From assembly GCA_021521415.1 (NCBI GenBank), contig JAIQDT010000001.1:1-64000 (forward strand): a stretch of DNA of 64,000 bases, written 5' to 3'. Positions 1-10,503 of the stretch are shown piece after piece. Position 1 is the first letter of the stretch. Every line of letters begins with the position of its first letter. Origin of the DNA: Bidens hawaiensis. Its lineage: Eukaryota; Streptophyta; Magnoliopsida; Asterales; Asteraceae. The translations under genes and the position numbers were made by a program. The notes under the pieces are model-generated. The model saw only the letters and a program-made list of their open reading frames with translations, ran no database searches and had not been told where the DNA came from.

Positions 1-388
1 GTTCATATCACTTACTTTTTCTTACCTGCTTGTTTTAAAGCCCGCCAATGCACTAATACAAATAAGCACACAAAATTTTAAGCTTATTTCTTACAGTATT
101 TGGGATTAGATGACTATTGTTCTATCACCTTTTCTTTTTTTCTTTAAAATTCATTATTTATGAGCATAATTTTTTTTTAAAGTTTTTGGATTTTTGAAAT
201 ATTCGAATGTTTTTGCCTTCCCTCTATAGAAACTAATGTCACAATACTTTTGTATTTTACCCTTTTCTCCCCCCCACAAAAAAAGACAAAATATTAAAGA
301 TGATTAAAATCAATAATTGTTGTTTATATGAAAAAACGATGAATTGATACACTATCGATGTTAATAGACTTGTAACATCATCTCTCAT
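1..388. repeat. Satellite array, left remnant
   Basis: This AT-rich sequence matches the tandem units that fill 50433-64000, including the GATTCGGC-proximal block, the C-rich tract before AAAAAAGACAAAATATTAAAG and the end CATCTCTCAT. It is the part of the array left of the A1 insertion. The last five bases, CTCAT (384-388), are the left target-site duplication of A1. No gene is visible. Confidence 0.93.
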
Positions 389-543
389 TGTAATATCCTA
401 AATATTATAATGTTAAATAAAGAAAGTTACGTTTAGTGATTTCGCGTTATTAATTAATAAATATCGAATAAAGAACGGATCATGGACTTAGATTAATTAA
501 GGTGGGTTAAATGAGAAATGGGCCTTAGGTCCATGGGCTTTAA

Positions 544-559
544 GGGATATAAATATCCC
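544..559 (+). promoter_or_regulatory. TATA element in an inverted repeat, A1 5' LTR
   Basis: GGGATATAAATATCCC contains a TATAAATA core. It is also a perfect inverted repeat with 7-bp arms around AA. It lies about 155 bp into the LTR. The same element occurs at 48471-48486 and, on the minus strand, at 22267-22282 and 41330-41345. Transcription would start near 580; that is inferred from TATA spacing. Confidence 0.55.
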
Positions 560-1115
560 CTAAACCAACCTAAAACCCTAAACCGTCATTCATTTCCATC
601 TTAATCTCTACACACTCAAAAACACACACACCACACACCACCATATACAGCCGGCGGCCGAGAGAGAGAAACAAGCAAGATCCGAGAGAGATTAAACGTT
701 AGTTGGTATTAGATCTTTATTACACGATATCTAGAGTGCATAAACAAGTTAAACGAGATCCAAACGAGCACTAAAGGTATGTTCTTAACCCTTTAAAGTT
801 TACATTTTTATACACGTTTAATCTTGAAACTTGAACCCAGAATAGATCAAGTATAAACGAAAGATAAAGTTGTAAACTTGATAGTAAATATGAGTGTAAT
901 GAACCCGGAAATGGAAACGGCTCGATTAAATGAACCCTTAATCTAGTATCGAACGTTTCGAGCTTAAAGGTCCAAACTTTACGTTTTTCGGGTCAAACGA
1001 TACCCAAAAACGACCATAGGATTGATCGCGAGTTGGTTAAATATCGTATCCAAGAGTTTCACGTTAAACAGATAAGATTTTGGGGGATTAAGATTGAACA
1101 GAGACGGCAGCTGGG

Positions 1116-1350
1116 CAACTTCGCCTGCACGCTTAACTTCGCCTGCAGGCTTAACTTCGCCTGCAAGGTTAACTTCGCCTAAGGCCAAGTTCGCCAATGA
1201 TAACTTCGCCTAAGGCTAAGTTCGCTAATGCTCAACTTCGCCTGGCATAAGTTCACCTAGGGTTAACTTCGCCGATCACTAACTTCGCGTATGCTTAAGT
1301 TCGCCTAATGTTAAGTTCGCTTATTGTTAAGTTCGCTTAATGATAAGTTC
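1116..1350 (+). repeat. Degenerate AACTTCGCCT tandem array in the A1 LTR
   Basis: Short alternating blocks of the type AACTTCGCCT and AAGTTCGCCT recur with 15-30 bp spacing. They are the diverged counterpart of the clean 33-bp array at 21611-21874 in A2. A related stretch is at about 49050-49260 in the 3' LTR. Confidence 0.75.
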
Positions 1351-1371
1351 CCTGGAGTCAGCTCGACCCAG

Positions 1372-1445
1372 CCAGGGGCTCTGCCCCTTAGACCCTGCTA
1401 GGGGCTGCCGCCCCTAGACCCCGCTGCCAGGGGCGCTGCCCCCGG
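1372..1445 (+). other. Three consecutive GC-rich stem-loops
   Basis: Three palindromic segments follow one another: CCAGGGGC..GCCCCTTA (1372-1390), CTAGGGGC-TGCC-GCCCCTAG (1398-1417, perfect 8-bp arms) and CCAGGGGC-GCT-GCCCCCGG (1427-1445). They stand out in an AT-rich LTR. All four A-family LTRs keep the same three segments (about 49283-49360, 21425-21505 and 40757-40838). Their position downstream of the TATA element means they would fold in the RNA leader. Confidence 0.7.
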
Positions 1446-1586
1446 ACCCCCGTTTGTTGTGGGTTATATAAAGATAAAAATACAACATGAGTAGTAGTAG
1501 TTAATTGATACATGTAAATATTATACAGTTAGCCGTGCACAGCTCAAGAAGAGAATAACGATTAACGGATAGCGTAACAAGATTCA

Positions 1587-2302
1587 GGTGAGTTTCTAGC
1601 CCCATTTATGTGTTATGTTTTCGGGGCTGTGTGCATACTCAATATGTTTGTTAATACGCTTATCCTAAGAGATAAGTGTATGCCTTATGTGAATAATGTG
1701 AAATGTATGAATGATTGCTTGATGGTACCTGAACGATCTTTGGATATGCACGTACTGTCAGGTTGTAACGCTATGTATAAGGTAAGTGTGATATGTATGC
1801 TTATGTGTATGAACGTGATAAAGTTAATAAAAGAAGGAAAGGATGGTTGTATGGTTGTATGGTTACGAAAAGGGTACCGAGCCCTAATAATACTCGAGGT
1901 ATGATGTATGGTTGTATGGTAATGGTAACGAAGAGGAAATCGAACCCTACTAATATTCGAGAACTAGGGAACCGAACCCTACTAATATTCGAGGAAAGAG
2001 GGTACCGAGCCCTAATAATACTCGAGGAATGAGGGTACCGAGCCCTAATAATACTCGAGGAAGGAGGGTACCGAGCCCTAATAATACTCGAGGAAGGAGG
2101 GTACCGAGCCCTGATAATACTCGAGGAAAGTAGGGCGTAATGCTCTTTATAACGTAAGATATGAAAGCAAGTTAGTACAAAAGAAAGTATGAAAGTATGA
2201 AAGTATGAAAGTATGAATGAAAGAATATAAGTTTGTGTGTATTATATAATGTATGATTAACTAGAACTCACTCAGCGTAACTGACTTTTAGTATGCACGC
2301 AG
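1587..2302 (+). promoter_or_regulatory. Putative leader intron with paired ends (A1 5' LTR)
   Basis: CAG|GTGAGT at 1585-1593 is a near-perfect plant 5' splice site. CAG|GTAAGT at 2300-2307 can act as the matching 3' site and is itself donor-like. The donor segment GGTGAGTTTCTAG is complementary, with one bulge, to CTAGAACTCACT at 2261-2272 just before the acceptor. Between them lie the hairpin AGCCCC..GGGGCT and the variable 33-bp array. In the 3' LTR the donor reads CATATGAG, so it is lost there. Splicing is inferred, not shown. Confidence 0.45.
1872..2130 (+). repeat. 33-bp tandem array in the A1 5' LTR
   Basis: The unit GGTACCGAGCCCTAATAATA plus CTCGAGGAAGGAG repeats with 33-bp spacing, about seven full or partial copies, some with AATATTCGAG variants. 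The 3' LTR has a shorter version at about 49788-50010. The array sits inside the putative leader intron. Confidence 0.85.
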
Positions 2303-2568
2303 GTAAGTAGGATGAGGCAGCTCGCTTGAGGAGACACGTGGCATTGAATAAGAGGCTGGCATCAGAAGGCTCAAGACGTGATATGCTTTAATTACTTTTT
2401 TTTTGAAAGACAAGTTGTTGGTTTAAGACAAGTTTTGGATTGTTACGAAATGTTTTATGAAAGTTTTTAATGTTCCGCGAACGTTTTAATTAACTCTGAT
2501 ATTTAGAACTGCGTTTATGAGTAAATCCAACACGAAAGTAGGGCTACCGGAAACGGGGCCTTACAAGT

Positions 2569-2580
2569 TGGTATCAGAGC
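2569..2580 (+). other. A1 primer-binding site (tRNA-iMet)
   Basis: TGGTATCAGAGC begins three bases after the 5' LTR end. It is the standard plant LTR-retrotransposon site, complementary to the 3' end of initiator tRNA-Met. The sequence from 2581 to 2968 is untranslated leader; it ends in TTTTCCCTTTTAG, an acceptor-like run six bases before the gag ATG. Confidence 0.92.
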
Positions 2581-2968
2581 AAAGTTCGAGAGATTTAATC
2601 ATCCTACATGCTTAGACTCGAACAGAGAATGGGATTTAAGTAAGAAAAGGAAGAAGATGCCAGTTCAAGAATGCCATGTGTCACTCAAGCAAGATCAGTA
2701 AAGGTAAATTGTATGATTAAATGATGTATGATAACAGATAAAGAAAGGATATGTGATCGATAAGGATATGATTAATTGATTGTTTTGATTGACTAACTGT
2801 TTAAGTAGAATCAGCACAAATGGACTCATAAAAGGAAGTGTTTAGGACACGGAAAGTAACGTGATCAGCTAATCACACCTGGCCATTGTTATTACCTGTT
2901 AGCCTTACTATCCTTGTACTAAATAGTTCCTTGAGTGATGATGTTTGTGTTTTCCCTTTTAGAATACG

Positions 2969-5900
2969 ATGGCTGGAGCTGGAGAGATTGCTGGAGCTGG
3001 AGGTCGCACTGGACGACGCGGCAGGCCTCGTCGTGTCCAGCAACCTTCGGTTGAGACATCTTCCAACACCAGAGATGAGGGGAGTGCAGCTGGAGGAGGT
3101 CCGTTCAAAAACGAAGGGGTTCAACTGGATCCCGCAATTCAAGCAGCTATTGTTCAAGCTGTAGCCACTGCTGTGAAGAATATTACTCTGGGAGGGTCTG
3201 CTGGAAGCCGTGAAAGAACTGCTGGAGGGGCAAGAGGTGATGGTGTGAGAAATGAAGAAGAAGAGAGGGAGGCCTCGAGTGGAGTTAGGTCTGTTAAAGC
3301 CGGTGACAGGAAGAGAGGACGAGGCGGGTGCAACTACAAGTCCTTCAAAGGATGTGACCCGCCGAAGCTGACTGGTTTGGGTGATGCCATCGCCACTCTT
3401 CAGTGGATAACTGCCATGGATAAAATTATCCGAATCAGCTAGTGTCGTCTTGACCAAGCTGTCGGTTATGCCACCCAATCGTTTGAAGATGAGGCAATGT
3501 ATTGGTGGGAATCGATTGAGCAAAGAAGGAGTCGAGAGGAAATCAAGGCCATGAAGTGGGAGGATCTGAAGGAGTTAGTGATGAAGAGGTTCTGTGCTGA
3601 TGTAGAAGATGAAAGGGCGGAGATGAAGTTCTTGAACTTGAAAGCTGGGACGATGACACATCGTGAGTACACCACTAAGTTCAACCGAATGTCTAGGTTG
3701 GTGCCCGATATGGTCAACACTGAGGCTAACAGAATCAAGTGTTATGTGAGGGGATTACCACAGAGAGTTCGCATGTTAGTCAGGACAAGTAGACTTGCTA
3801 CCTTCGATTCTGCTGTCGAACACGCAGAGATGGTCTATGCAGACCCGGCTGCAGATGATGTGGTGGTGGGAGACGAGAAGAAAGAGAAGAAATGGGTCGC
3901 TTCTGCTAAACGACCCGGTACCCAAATGTGGAACCCTTAGAACAAGCAGCCGAGAGTTTGGGAAAACAGGTAGCGCAAGACTTGTGGCAAGGCACACAGT
4001 GGTGAGTGTAGGTGGGGAAAGGGTTCGGATACATGTCATAAGTGTGGAAAGATGCATGCTGGAGAGTGCAGAGTTGGGTCGAATGTTTGTTACAAGTGTG
4101 GGAAGGCAGGTCATTATGCTCATGAGTGCAGTTCTAAGCCTGCATGCTACAAGTGTGGTAAGACAGGTTACTTTGCTAGGGAGTGTACCGAGGGTGAAGC
4201 TGGAGGGAGTGGGAAGAAGGCACTGAGCAAGCTAGACCAAGAACCAGGGCCTACATGCTGACCCCAGGAGCAAGCTAAGCAGATCCCAGATATCGTCATA
4301 GGTACGTTTCTAGTAAACGGTATTTCCGCTTCAGTATTGTTTGATTCGGGCGCAAACAAAAGTTTCGTAGCCACACCATTTAGTAAACTAGCTAAAATAA
4401 AATGTTGCCGAGTGTCTGAAACTCTTATAGTAGAAACCGCTAGTGACACTTTGGTTAAAATAATGAAAATGGTTAAGGACTGCAAGATAGAATTGGAGGG
4501 ACATGAGTTCCCTGTTACGTTGTATGTTATGACCTTAGGAGGGTTCTATGTGGTTTTGGGAATGGATTGGTTGTCTGAGTTTGAAGCTCAGATAGTGTGT
4601 AAGAGTATGATAATAAGGTTAAAGTCCTTGGATGGTAGTGCGGTGACGGTTTATGGTGATAAGGAAAGTTATGGGCTTAATGTCATTTCGATGTTAAAAG
4701 CCGAAGGATTGTTAAGGCGAGGGTGTGGTGCCTACCTGGCGTATGTCGTCAACGCTACGGCCGAGACGAAAGAAATGAAAGATGTTCCTATTGTGTGCGA
4801 CTACCCAGAAGTATTCCCTGAGGATCTTCCGGGGTTGCCACCAGAGCGAGAGATAGAATTTCAGATAGATTTAGTACCAGGAGCCCAACCTGTCGCGAAA
4901 GCGCCTTACCGTCTAGCACCGTCCGAGATGAAATAATTGATGTCCCAACTGCAAGAACTCCTCAACAAAGGTTTCATAAGACCAAGTGTTTCCCCGTGGG
5001 GCGCACCAGTGTTGTTCGTGAAGAAGAAGGATGGAAGTATGAGAATGTGCATAGACTATTGTGAGTTGAATAAGCTTACGGTAAAGAATAGATATCCTTT
5101 GCCAAGGATTGATGATCTGTTTAACCAACTGCAAGGTTCAAGTTGGTTCTCATGAATAGATCTCAGTCAGGCTATCATCAGCTAAAGGTGAAAAAGGCAG
5201 ACATCCCTAAGACAGTGTTCCGAACGCGGTATGGACACTACGAGTTCCTCGTAATGTCATTCGGTCTAACAAATGCTCCAGTAGCATTTATGGACATGAT
5301 GAATAGGGTGTGTCGACCGATGTTGGATAAGACAGTTATCGTCTTCATTGATGATATATTGATTTATTCAAAGAGCGAGTAAGACCATGCTGAGCATCTG
5401 AGAGAGGTATTGGAGACTTTGAAGAAAGAGAGGTTGTATGCTAAGTTTTCGAAGTGCGCGTTCTGGTTAAGAGAAGTGCAATTTTTAGGTCACGTGATTA
5501 ATCCGGAAGGGATTACCGTGGATCCAGCTAAGATTGAAGCGATAACGAATTGGAAGACTCCGCAGAATCCGACTGATATACGAAACTTCCTAGGGTTAGC
5601 TGGCTACTATAGGAGATTCATCGAAGGTTTCTCCAAGATAGCCGCACCGCTGACCGGTATGACCCGAAAGTCGATAGTATTCAGTTGGGGAAAGTTTCAT
5701 GAAGAAGCCTTTGAGGAATTGATGAAAAGACTCACACAAGCTCCAATCCTTACTCTACCCGATGGTGATGAGGATTTGGTTGTTTGTGCAGATGCCTCGT
5801 ATCAAGGGTTAGGTTGCGTGTTGATGCAACGAGGAAAGGTGATAACTTACGCGTCAAGATAGTTGAAAGTCCATGAGAGTACTTATCCGACGCATGATTT

Positions 5901-6694
5901 AGAGTTAGCAGCTGTAGTGCATGCTCTTAAGATATGGAGGCATTATCTGTACGGTACTAAGTGTACTATCTATACAGATCATAAGAGTTTAAAGTACTTA
6001 TTCGAGCAGAAAGAATTGAACATGAGGCAGAGAAGATGGTTGGAGTTGATTAAGGATTATGACTGCGACATTAAGTACTATCCCGGTAAAGCTAATGTAG
6101 TCGCTGACGCGTTAAGTCGTAAGAACGAGGAAGTCCTTGCAACAGTAAAGTCATACAAGTTGATCATGAACCCAAGTCTTTTTGAAGAAATCATCAAGGT
6201 ATAGTCAGAGGTGTTAGTAGATGAAGGGTTAGTAAAGAAAGAAAGGATTTATGGCCAGCAAGATGAGTTGATGGAAAACACTCATGGGGTTAAGACTTGG
6301 TTCGACCGTATGTGGATCCCACGCCAAGGTGATCTTAGAAGTCGAATCTTAGATGAAGCTCATAAGTCAAGGTACTCAATCCATCCAGGAGCTATAAAGA
6401 TGTACCAAGACTTGAAAAGAGATTACTGGTGGCCTGGAATGAAGAATGATGTAGTAGATTATGTCAGTAAGTGCTTAACTTGCTTACAAGTCAAAGCCGA
6501 ACATCAGAAGCCTTATGAAAAAATGCAGCCTCTAGAGATACTAGAGTGGAAATGGGAACACATCACCATGGATTTCATAACCATGCTACCTCGTACAGCT
6601 AAGCATCATGATACTATCTGGGTGATTGTGGACCGTTTGACCAAGAGTGCTCACTTTCTGCCAATACGAGAGGCCATCTCGTCAGAAACGTTAG
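2969..6694 (+). pseudogene. A1 gag-pol, 5' part (gag to integrase core), broken
   Basis: The start is ATG 2969, matching the gag start of A2. Readable in order are a Gag core (about 3360-3800, with YWWESIEQ and FNRMSRLVPD), Cys-His motifs (about 4000-4180, including two CX2CX4HX4C knuckles) and an aspartic protease with DSGANKSF (about 4340). Reverse transcriptase with FIDD (about 5346), RNase H (about 5780-6120, ADAS and YTDHKS) and the integrase zinc region and start of the catalytic core (about 6340-6694) follow. In-frame stops occur at 3440, 3938, 4934, 5380, 5860 and 6202. Frameshifts lie near 3940-4260, and a 1-base loss at about 5170 shifts the rest of pol. Several stops fit CAG-to-TAG or CGA-to-TGA change. 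Solo LTR 1 then interrupts the integrase. Confidence 0.92.
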
Positions 6695-9008
6695 TGTAAT
6701 GATTCCGGCAAATTCAGGTATACCCTAGCCGGAATATACCATTTATGTGTTATTTAATACTGAATATATAAATTATAATGTGTTTATACGAGTATATAAG
6801 ATTCACAAGTATGAATTATACTCGAATGTACAGCTAGTCGTATTGGAATTACGATTAACCGATGAACGATTATTGAAACCCGATCGAATCGGGGATTACA
6901 TTATAGACGAAATATATGATGTTTAGTAAGGTTTACGAAGTATTAAGGCTACGGGATAAGTGAATTATAGCACAGAAAAAGGATTTCGATTTATTGGTAC
7001 GTCGGTACGATAAACGAAACCTTTAACATCAAACCAAGCAAGAGAAAATCGATCAAGCCGAAAAAGATGCACAATGACCGACAATATGATGTGTTGAGTC
7101 AATAAATGTCAAGGTTTAAGTTTTTAAAGTTTTTAAATCGGTTTTATATAAATTTTATTTTTAAGCCGAAAAACGACCGTTTTAGCCTAGTTTTAAGCCG
7201 AATTAAGTGTTTAACCGAAAAACGAACTGAACCAGATTATCCACAATATTATCCGGATTACACAATCCGAATGTGTGGCCAAGGTTTGAGATGTGGGCCC
7301 CACCCCACACCATACATGGACCGATCGGTCCATTTGGTGCACAAACACATATCATTTTCTTTTTTTAACACTCCAACTCCACATTTCTCTCAACACTCTT
7401 CAACATTCATCCAAAAACACAAGTTTTTAAGCAAGAATCATAAGGTATAAACATATTATTATGGTTTAATCTTGGTTTTTAATTCCAAAATATTGAGAAA
7501 ATGAGGTTTCAAGTGAAATATGGGTGAAAACCCTAGATGAAACCGATTCTTGCATGATCAAGTGATGTATACAAGTTATACAAGGGATCTTGGTCCAAGA
7601 AAGGAGTTAAAAGAGTCAAAAACGAATTTTTACGGTTAAAATCTTTGTTTTGATGTCTTAACCGAAACCATGAAAGGAATGGCTTGATTGTGGGTATAAC
7701 TTGCTTGGTGTGGTGTTATTGTGCTTGTAGGTGTTATATCTAGTTGCTAGCAAAGGCTAGAAAGCAAGATCTTTGCGATCTAAAGCAAGAAACACAAGGT
7801 AGTTTGGTTTTTCGTATGATTTGTGTGATTTGGACAGATTGTGGTAGACTTAGAGTTGGGTCATGAAATTTCACAGAGATGATCTACACATAAAATATGA
7901 GATCTGTGAAATTTTGGTAATTTTTGGATAAAGGATGAATATTTGGTGAATTTAATGCTCGGTTTTGGCTAAAAATGGTGAAAAATAGCTAAACATCATG
8001 AAAAATTCTGGAAAAATTTAGATAAGCTTTTTATAACATATAAAAGTCACACACAAAATTTCATGTCCATTGGAGAAGTCTAAGTAGGCTTTTCGGTAAA
8101 ACGAGTTCTAGGGTTTTCTAGCTCGGTTTTGGTGAAAATGGCATGAAAAATGAGTTTTTGGTTCTGTAAAAATTAATGGGAACTATGTGGTTGGTAGGAG
8201 TCATCCCAGAAAAATTTGGGATTTTTCTAAGGTCGTTTGGTATTTTCGACATATTTGGTGTTTAAATGACGTTTAAAAATAGATAAATAAATGTTAAATA
8301 TAAAAATTAATTCTGGAAATATTTTTATAAAATTCCTTACTGTCAAAAACTGATTTGTGCAAAATTTCAAGATCCGAGACTAAACGGATAATTATTTGTG
8401 CTAAACAGAACATAAAAACAAACTTTTAAAGCTTAAAACGCGTAAACCGGCAAAGTTCGCTTAAGCGAGCTGACTGGTGTATAAAAACCCTAAAAATGGA
8501 CTATTTTCATGAAACTAAGTTAATCAAGTAAAAATAAATCACCCGAAAGTAATTCGGATGATTTGGGTAATTTTACCCGATTTAGCAGTTTCCGGTATAC
8601 TAAAGACGGAAACGGGCCCCGCGGCCAAACGGGGTGTCTAAACCGAGCTCTAATGTCACCACTTTAATTAAATATCAGTAACAACTATTTTCGGGTCGTA
8701 TGTGACCAAACTCATTTTTGAAAACATAAAGACGGTTAACCGTGCTAGGCACGCAAAACGAGAAAACAAACTAATGGTAATTTTGACTAAAGAACTCTAA
8801 GTGATATCACAATCTAAGTCCTGAGAAGTGTTTCTGGGTTAACATTGTCCCCGGATCGTGTACGGTACTGGGTTAACAGTGTCCCCAGACGTACCGGTTA
8901 ACACGAATTTAAGTTATATTAATAGAAATTGTGTAGTAACGACTTAGGGATCGTATTACAGATCCGGACCGGTAGCTGTGCACAGTATTACATCGTTGAT
9001 CACAAAAA

Positions 9009-9590
9009 GGTGAGTTTCACGAGCCCCTTTTTACTGAACTGATTTAAATATTTTCCCGGGGCGGAAAGCATGTTTTTATCAAAGTGTTTAAGTACATGCC
9101 GATCGCATGAAATGAATGTATTATATAATGTTTATTGTACGGGAATCGTACGGTAATGTATCAAGATGGTAATTGTCTGAGTTGCTAATATTGTAAGGCC
9201 CGAAACAGTGTTCTGGGTTAACAGTGTCCCCAGAGGTTATTAAATGTATTTTTGGGTTAACAGTGTCCCAGAGGTTATTAAATGTATTTCTGGGTTAACA
9301 GTGTCCCCAGAGGTTATTAAATGTGTTTCTGGGTTAACAGTGTCCCCAGAGGTTATTAAATGTGTTTCTGGGTTAACAGTGTCCCCAGAGGTTATTAAAT
9401 GTGTTTCTGGGTTAACAGTGTCCCCAGAGGTTATTAATTGTGTTTCTGGGTTAACAGAGTTTTCACTTGTAGGCTCAGCATAATTACATCATTAATTTAT
9501 GATTATTAAAATGATTTGTCATGGTTTATTTATATTAGTGAAACTCACCAACTATTCGTAGTTGACCCGTTTTCTTTACATGCTTTCTAG
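9009..9590 (+). promoter_or_regulatory. Putative leader intron with paired ends (solo LTR 1)
   Basis: AAG|GTGAGTTTCAC at 9007-9020 is a donor-like site. TTTTCTTTACATGCTTTCTAG|GT ends at 9590 and has a good pyrimidine tract. The donor segment GGTGAGTTTCAC (9009-9020) is the exact reverse complement of GTGAAACTCACC (9538-9549). The 39-bp array lies between them. Splicing is inferred. Confidence 0.45.
9213..9460 (+). repeat. 39-bp tandem array in solo LTR 1
   Basis: The unit CTGGGTTAACAGTGTCCCCA plus GAGGTTATTAAATGTGTTT recurs about six and a half times. Single diverged copies at about 8835 and 8870 lie outside the array. The unit is related in sequence to the 35-bp unit of B1 (CTGGGGTAACATAGTTCCCA) at the equivalent LTR position. 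Confidence 0.88.
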
Positions 9591-9851
9591 GTACACCCAA
9601 ATTGGAATGAGTGATACGTGCTTGATGATGTGTGCTATTTTGTGGAAGCTTAAGGGTCTATATTTTGTATTAAACATGTTAACATACTATTGGTAAAACT
9701 TATGTGATAACGCCTAGTCGGTAACGAAACTCGGAACAATTTAATACGTTTAAATTCTTGTAGTGGTGTTTTCTTTATAAGCAATGCTGTTGATATCAGA
9801 TGTGTCTGTTGCATCCCGTTTACGTTTCCGCTGCGGTTACGGGGTGTTACA

Positions 9852-9941
9852 GTTAGCAAGCTTGTTCATTAAAGAAGTTGTAACCAAGCATGGAGTACCG
9901 TTATCGATCGTGTCTGATAGAGATACACGGTTTACTTCGAG
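9852..9941 (+). pseudogene. A1 integrase fragment after solo LTR 1
   Basis: About 85 bp continues the integrase ([24 protein letters not shown]), including the second catalytic Asp. It stops abruptly at TTCGAG, where copia LTR sequence begins. By alignment to A2, about 470 bp of A1 (homologous to 22830-23301) is missing between here and 47917. Confidence 0.9.
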
Positions 9942-10348
9942 TATACTCGGACCATAATTATTAAATAATACCTTGCCCGGTCTTCCAATTACTTGGCTAC
10001 TTGGACTTGGTTGACCATACCTTACTCGGAAGAGTAAAATACTTGGTCTTGAAGAACAACCCTGCTTGACAAAGTGAACCTTACTCGGATATGCCAAATA
10101 GATGAACCTTATTCGGAAATCACCAAAAAGCATTCCTTGCTCGGATATCCACTTAAGAAGATTATTTGAAGTAAACCGTGCCCGGAAGGCAAAATCTCGT
10201 ACTCGGCTAAGTAAAAGCTTACTCGAATGTCCAAGGTGTACCCGGGTTCAATACTTAGCAGTTTCTGAGGAGGTTGAGAAGATTCCAATCTTCAATATTC
10301 TTCATTTAGGTCAAATCTCCTCATTTGGGTCAAACTATTGACCCAAAA
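9942..10348 (-). repeat. C 3' LTR, truncated
   Basis: This matches 47510-47916 of the 5' LTR with a few substitutions. The other ~840 bp of the LTR, including its TATA box and outer end, is missing. The boundary with A1 falls at TTCGAG/TATACTCGG with only AG shared. The inner LTR end reads CCAAAA where the 5' LTR has CCAACA. Confidence 0.9.
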
Positions 10349-10362
10349 TTCTCCCCCTAGAT
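10349..10362 (-). other. C polypurine tract
   Basis: On the minus strand this reads TCTAGGGGGAGAAT next to the 3' LTR start. It is the expected plus-strand primer of reverse transcription. Between it and the extra ORF's stop lie about 140 bp with nothing recognisable. Confidence 0.85.
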
Positions 10363-10503
10363 TGGAACACCTCAGCTTTCCCAAAACACTCTATGGTTAC
10401 TTACACTTAGCAAAATACACATCAAATTTCGTAATTGAATTACATAAGTAAAAAATTACATAATCAAAGGTTTGTCCGAAGACATTACAAAGCAAAGCCT
10501 ATT

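Larger units (their letters stand above)
389..2565 (+). repeat. A1 5' LTR
   Basis: The LTR is 2,177 bp and runs from TGTAATATCC to GGGGCCTTACA. In order it holds a TATA element near 548, an array of AACTTCGCCT-type repeats (about 1116-1350), three GC-rich stem-loops (1372-1445), a splice-donor-like site (1587), a 33-bp tandem array (about 1872-2130), a 9-bp GAAAGTATG array (about 2181-2216) and an acceptor-like site (2302). The TATA position puts all of the later parts in the transcribed leader. Confidence 0.93.
6695..9851 (+). mobile_element. Solo LTR 1 (B-related family) in the A1 integrase
   Basis: This 3,157-bp segment starts TGTAATGATTCC and ends GGGGTGTTACA. It is flanked by GTTAG at 6690-6694 and 9852-9856. 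Removing it and one GTTAG restores the integrase reading that A2 shows at the same place. Sequence around 7140-7330 and 8840-9851 is clearly related to the B1 LTR, including the shared end GTTTCCGCTGCGGTTACGGGG. There is no primer site, coding remnant or second LTR, so it is most simply a solo LTR left by LTR-LTR recombination. Nothing in it looks like a gene. Confidence 0.9.

Noticed and set aside
389..6694. An integrated pararetrovirus (caulimovirid)
   Set aside because: LTRs, target duplications, integrase and a chromodomain-like tail are present, and no movement-protein motif is seen.
9244..9483. Repetitive open frame with a repeated VSPEVIKCVSGLT unit
   Set aside because: It is a by-product of the 39-bp array: 39 is divisible by 3, so the frame stays open. 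It lies inside the putative intron of a solo LTR.
9942..9946. Search for a target duplication at the left end of copia C
   Set aside because: The left end is internal LTR sequence, so its terminus and the duplication were deleted. No match to GGGAA is expected there.
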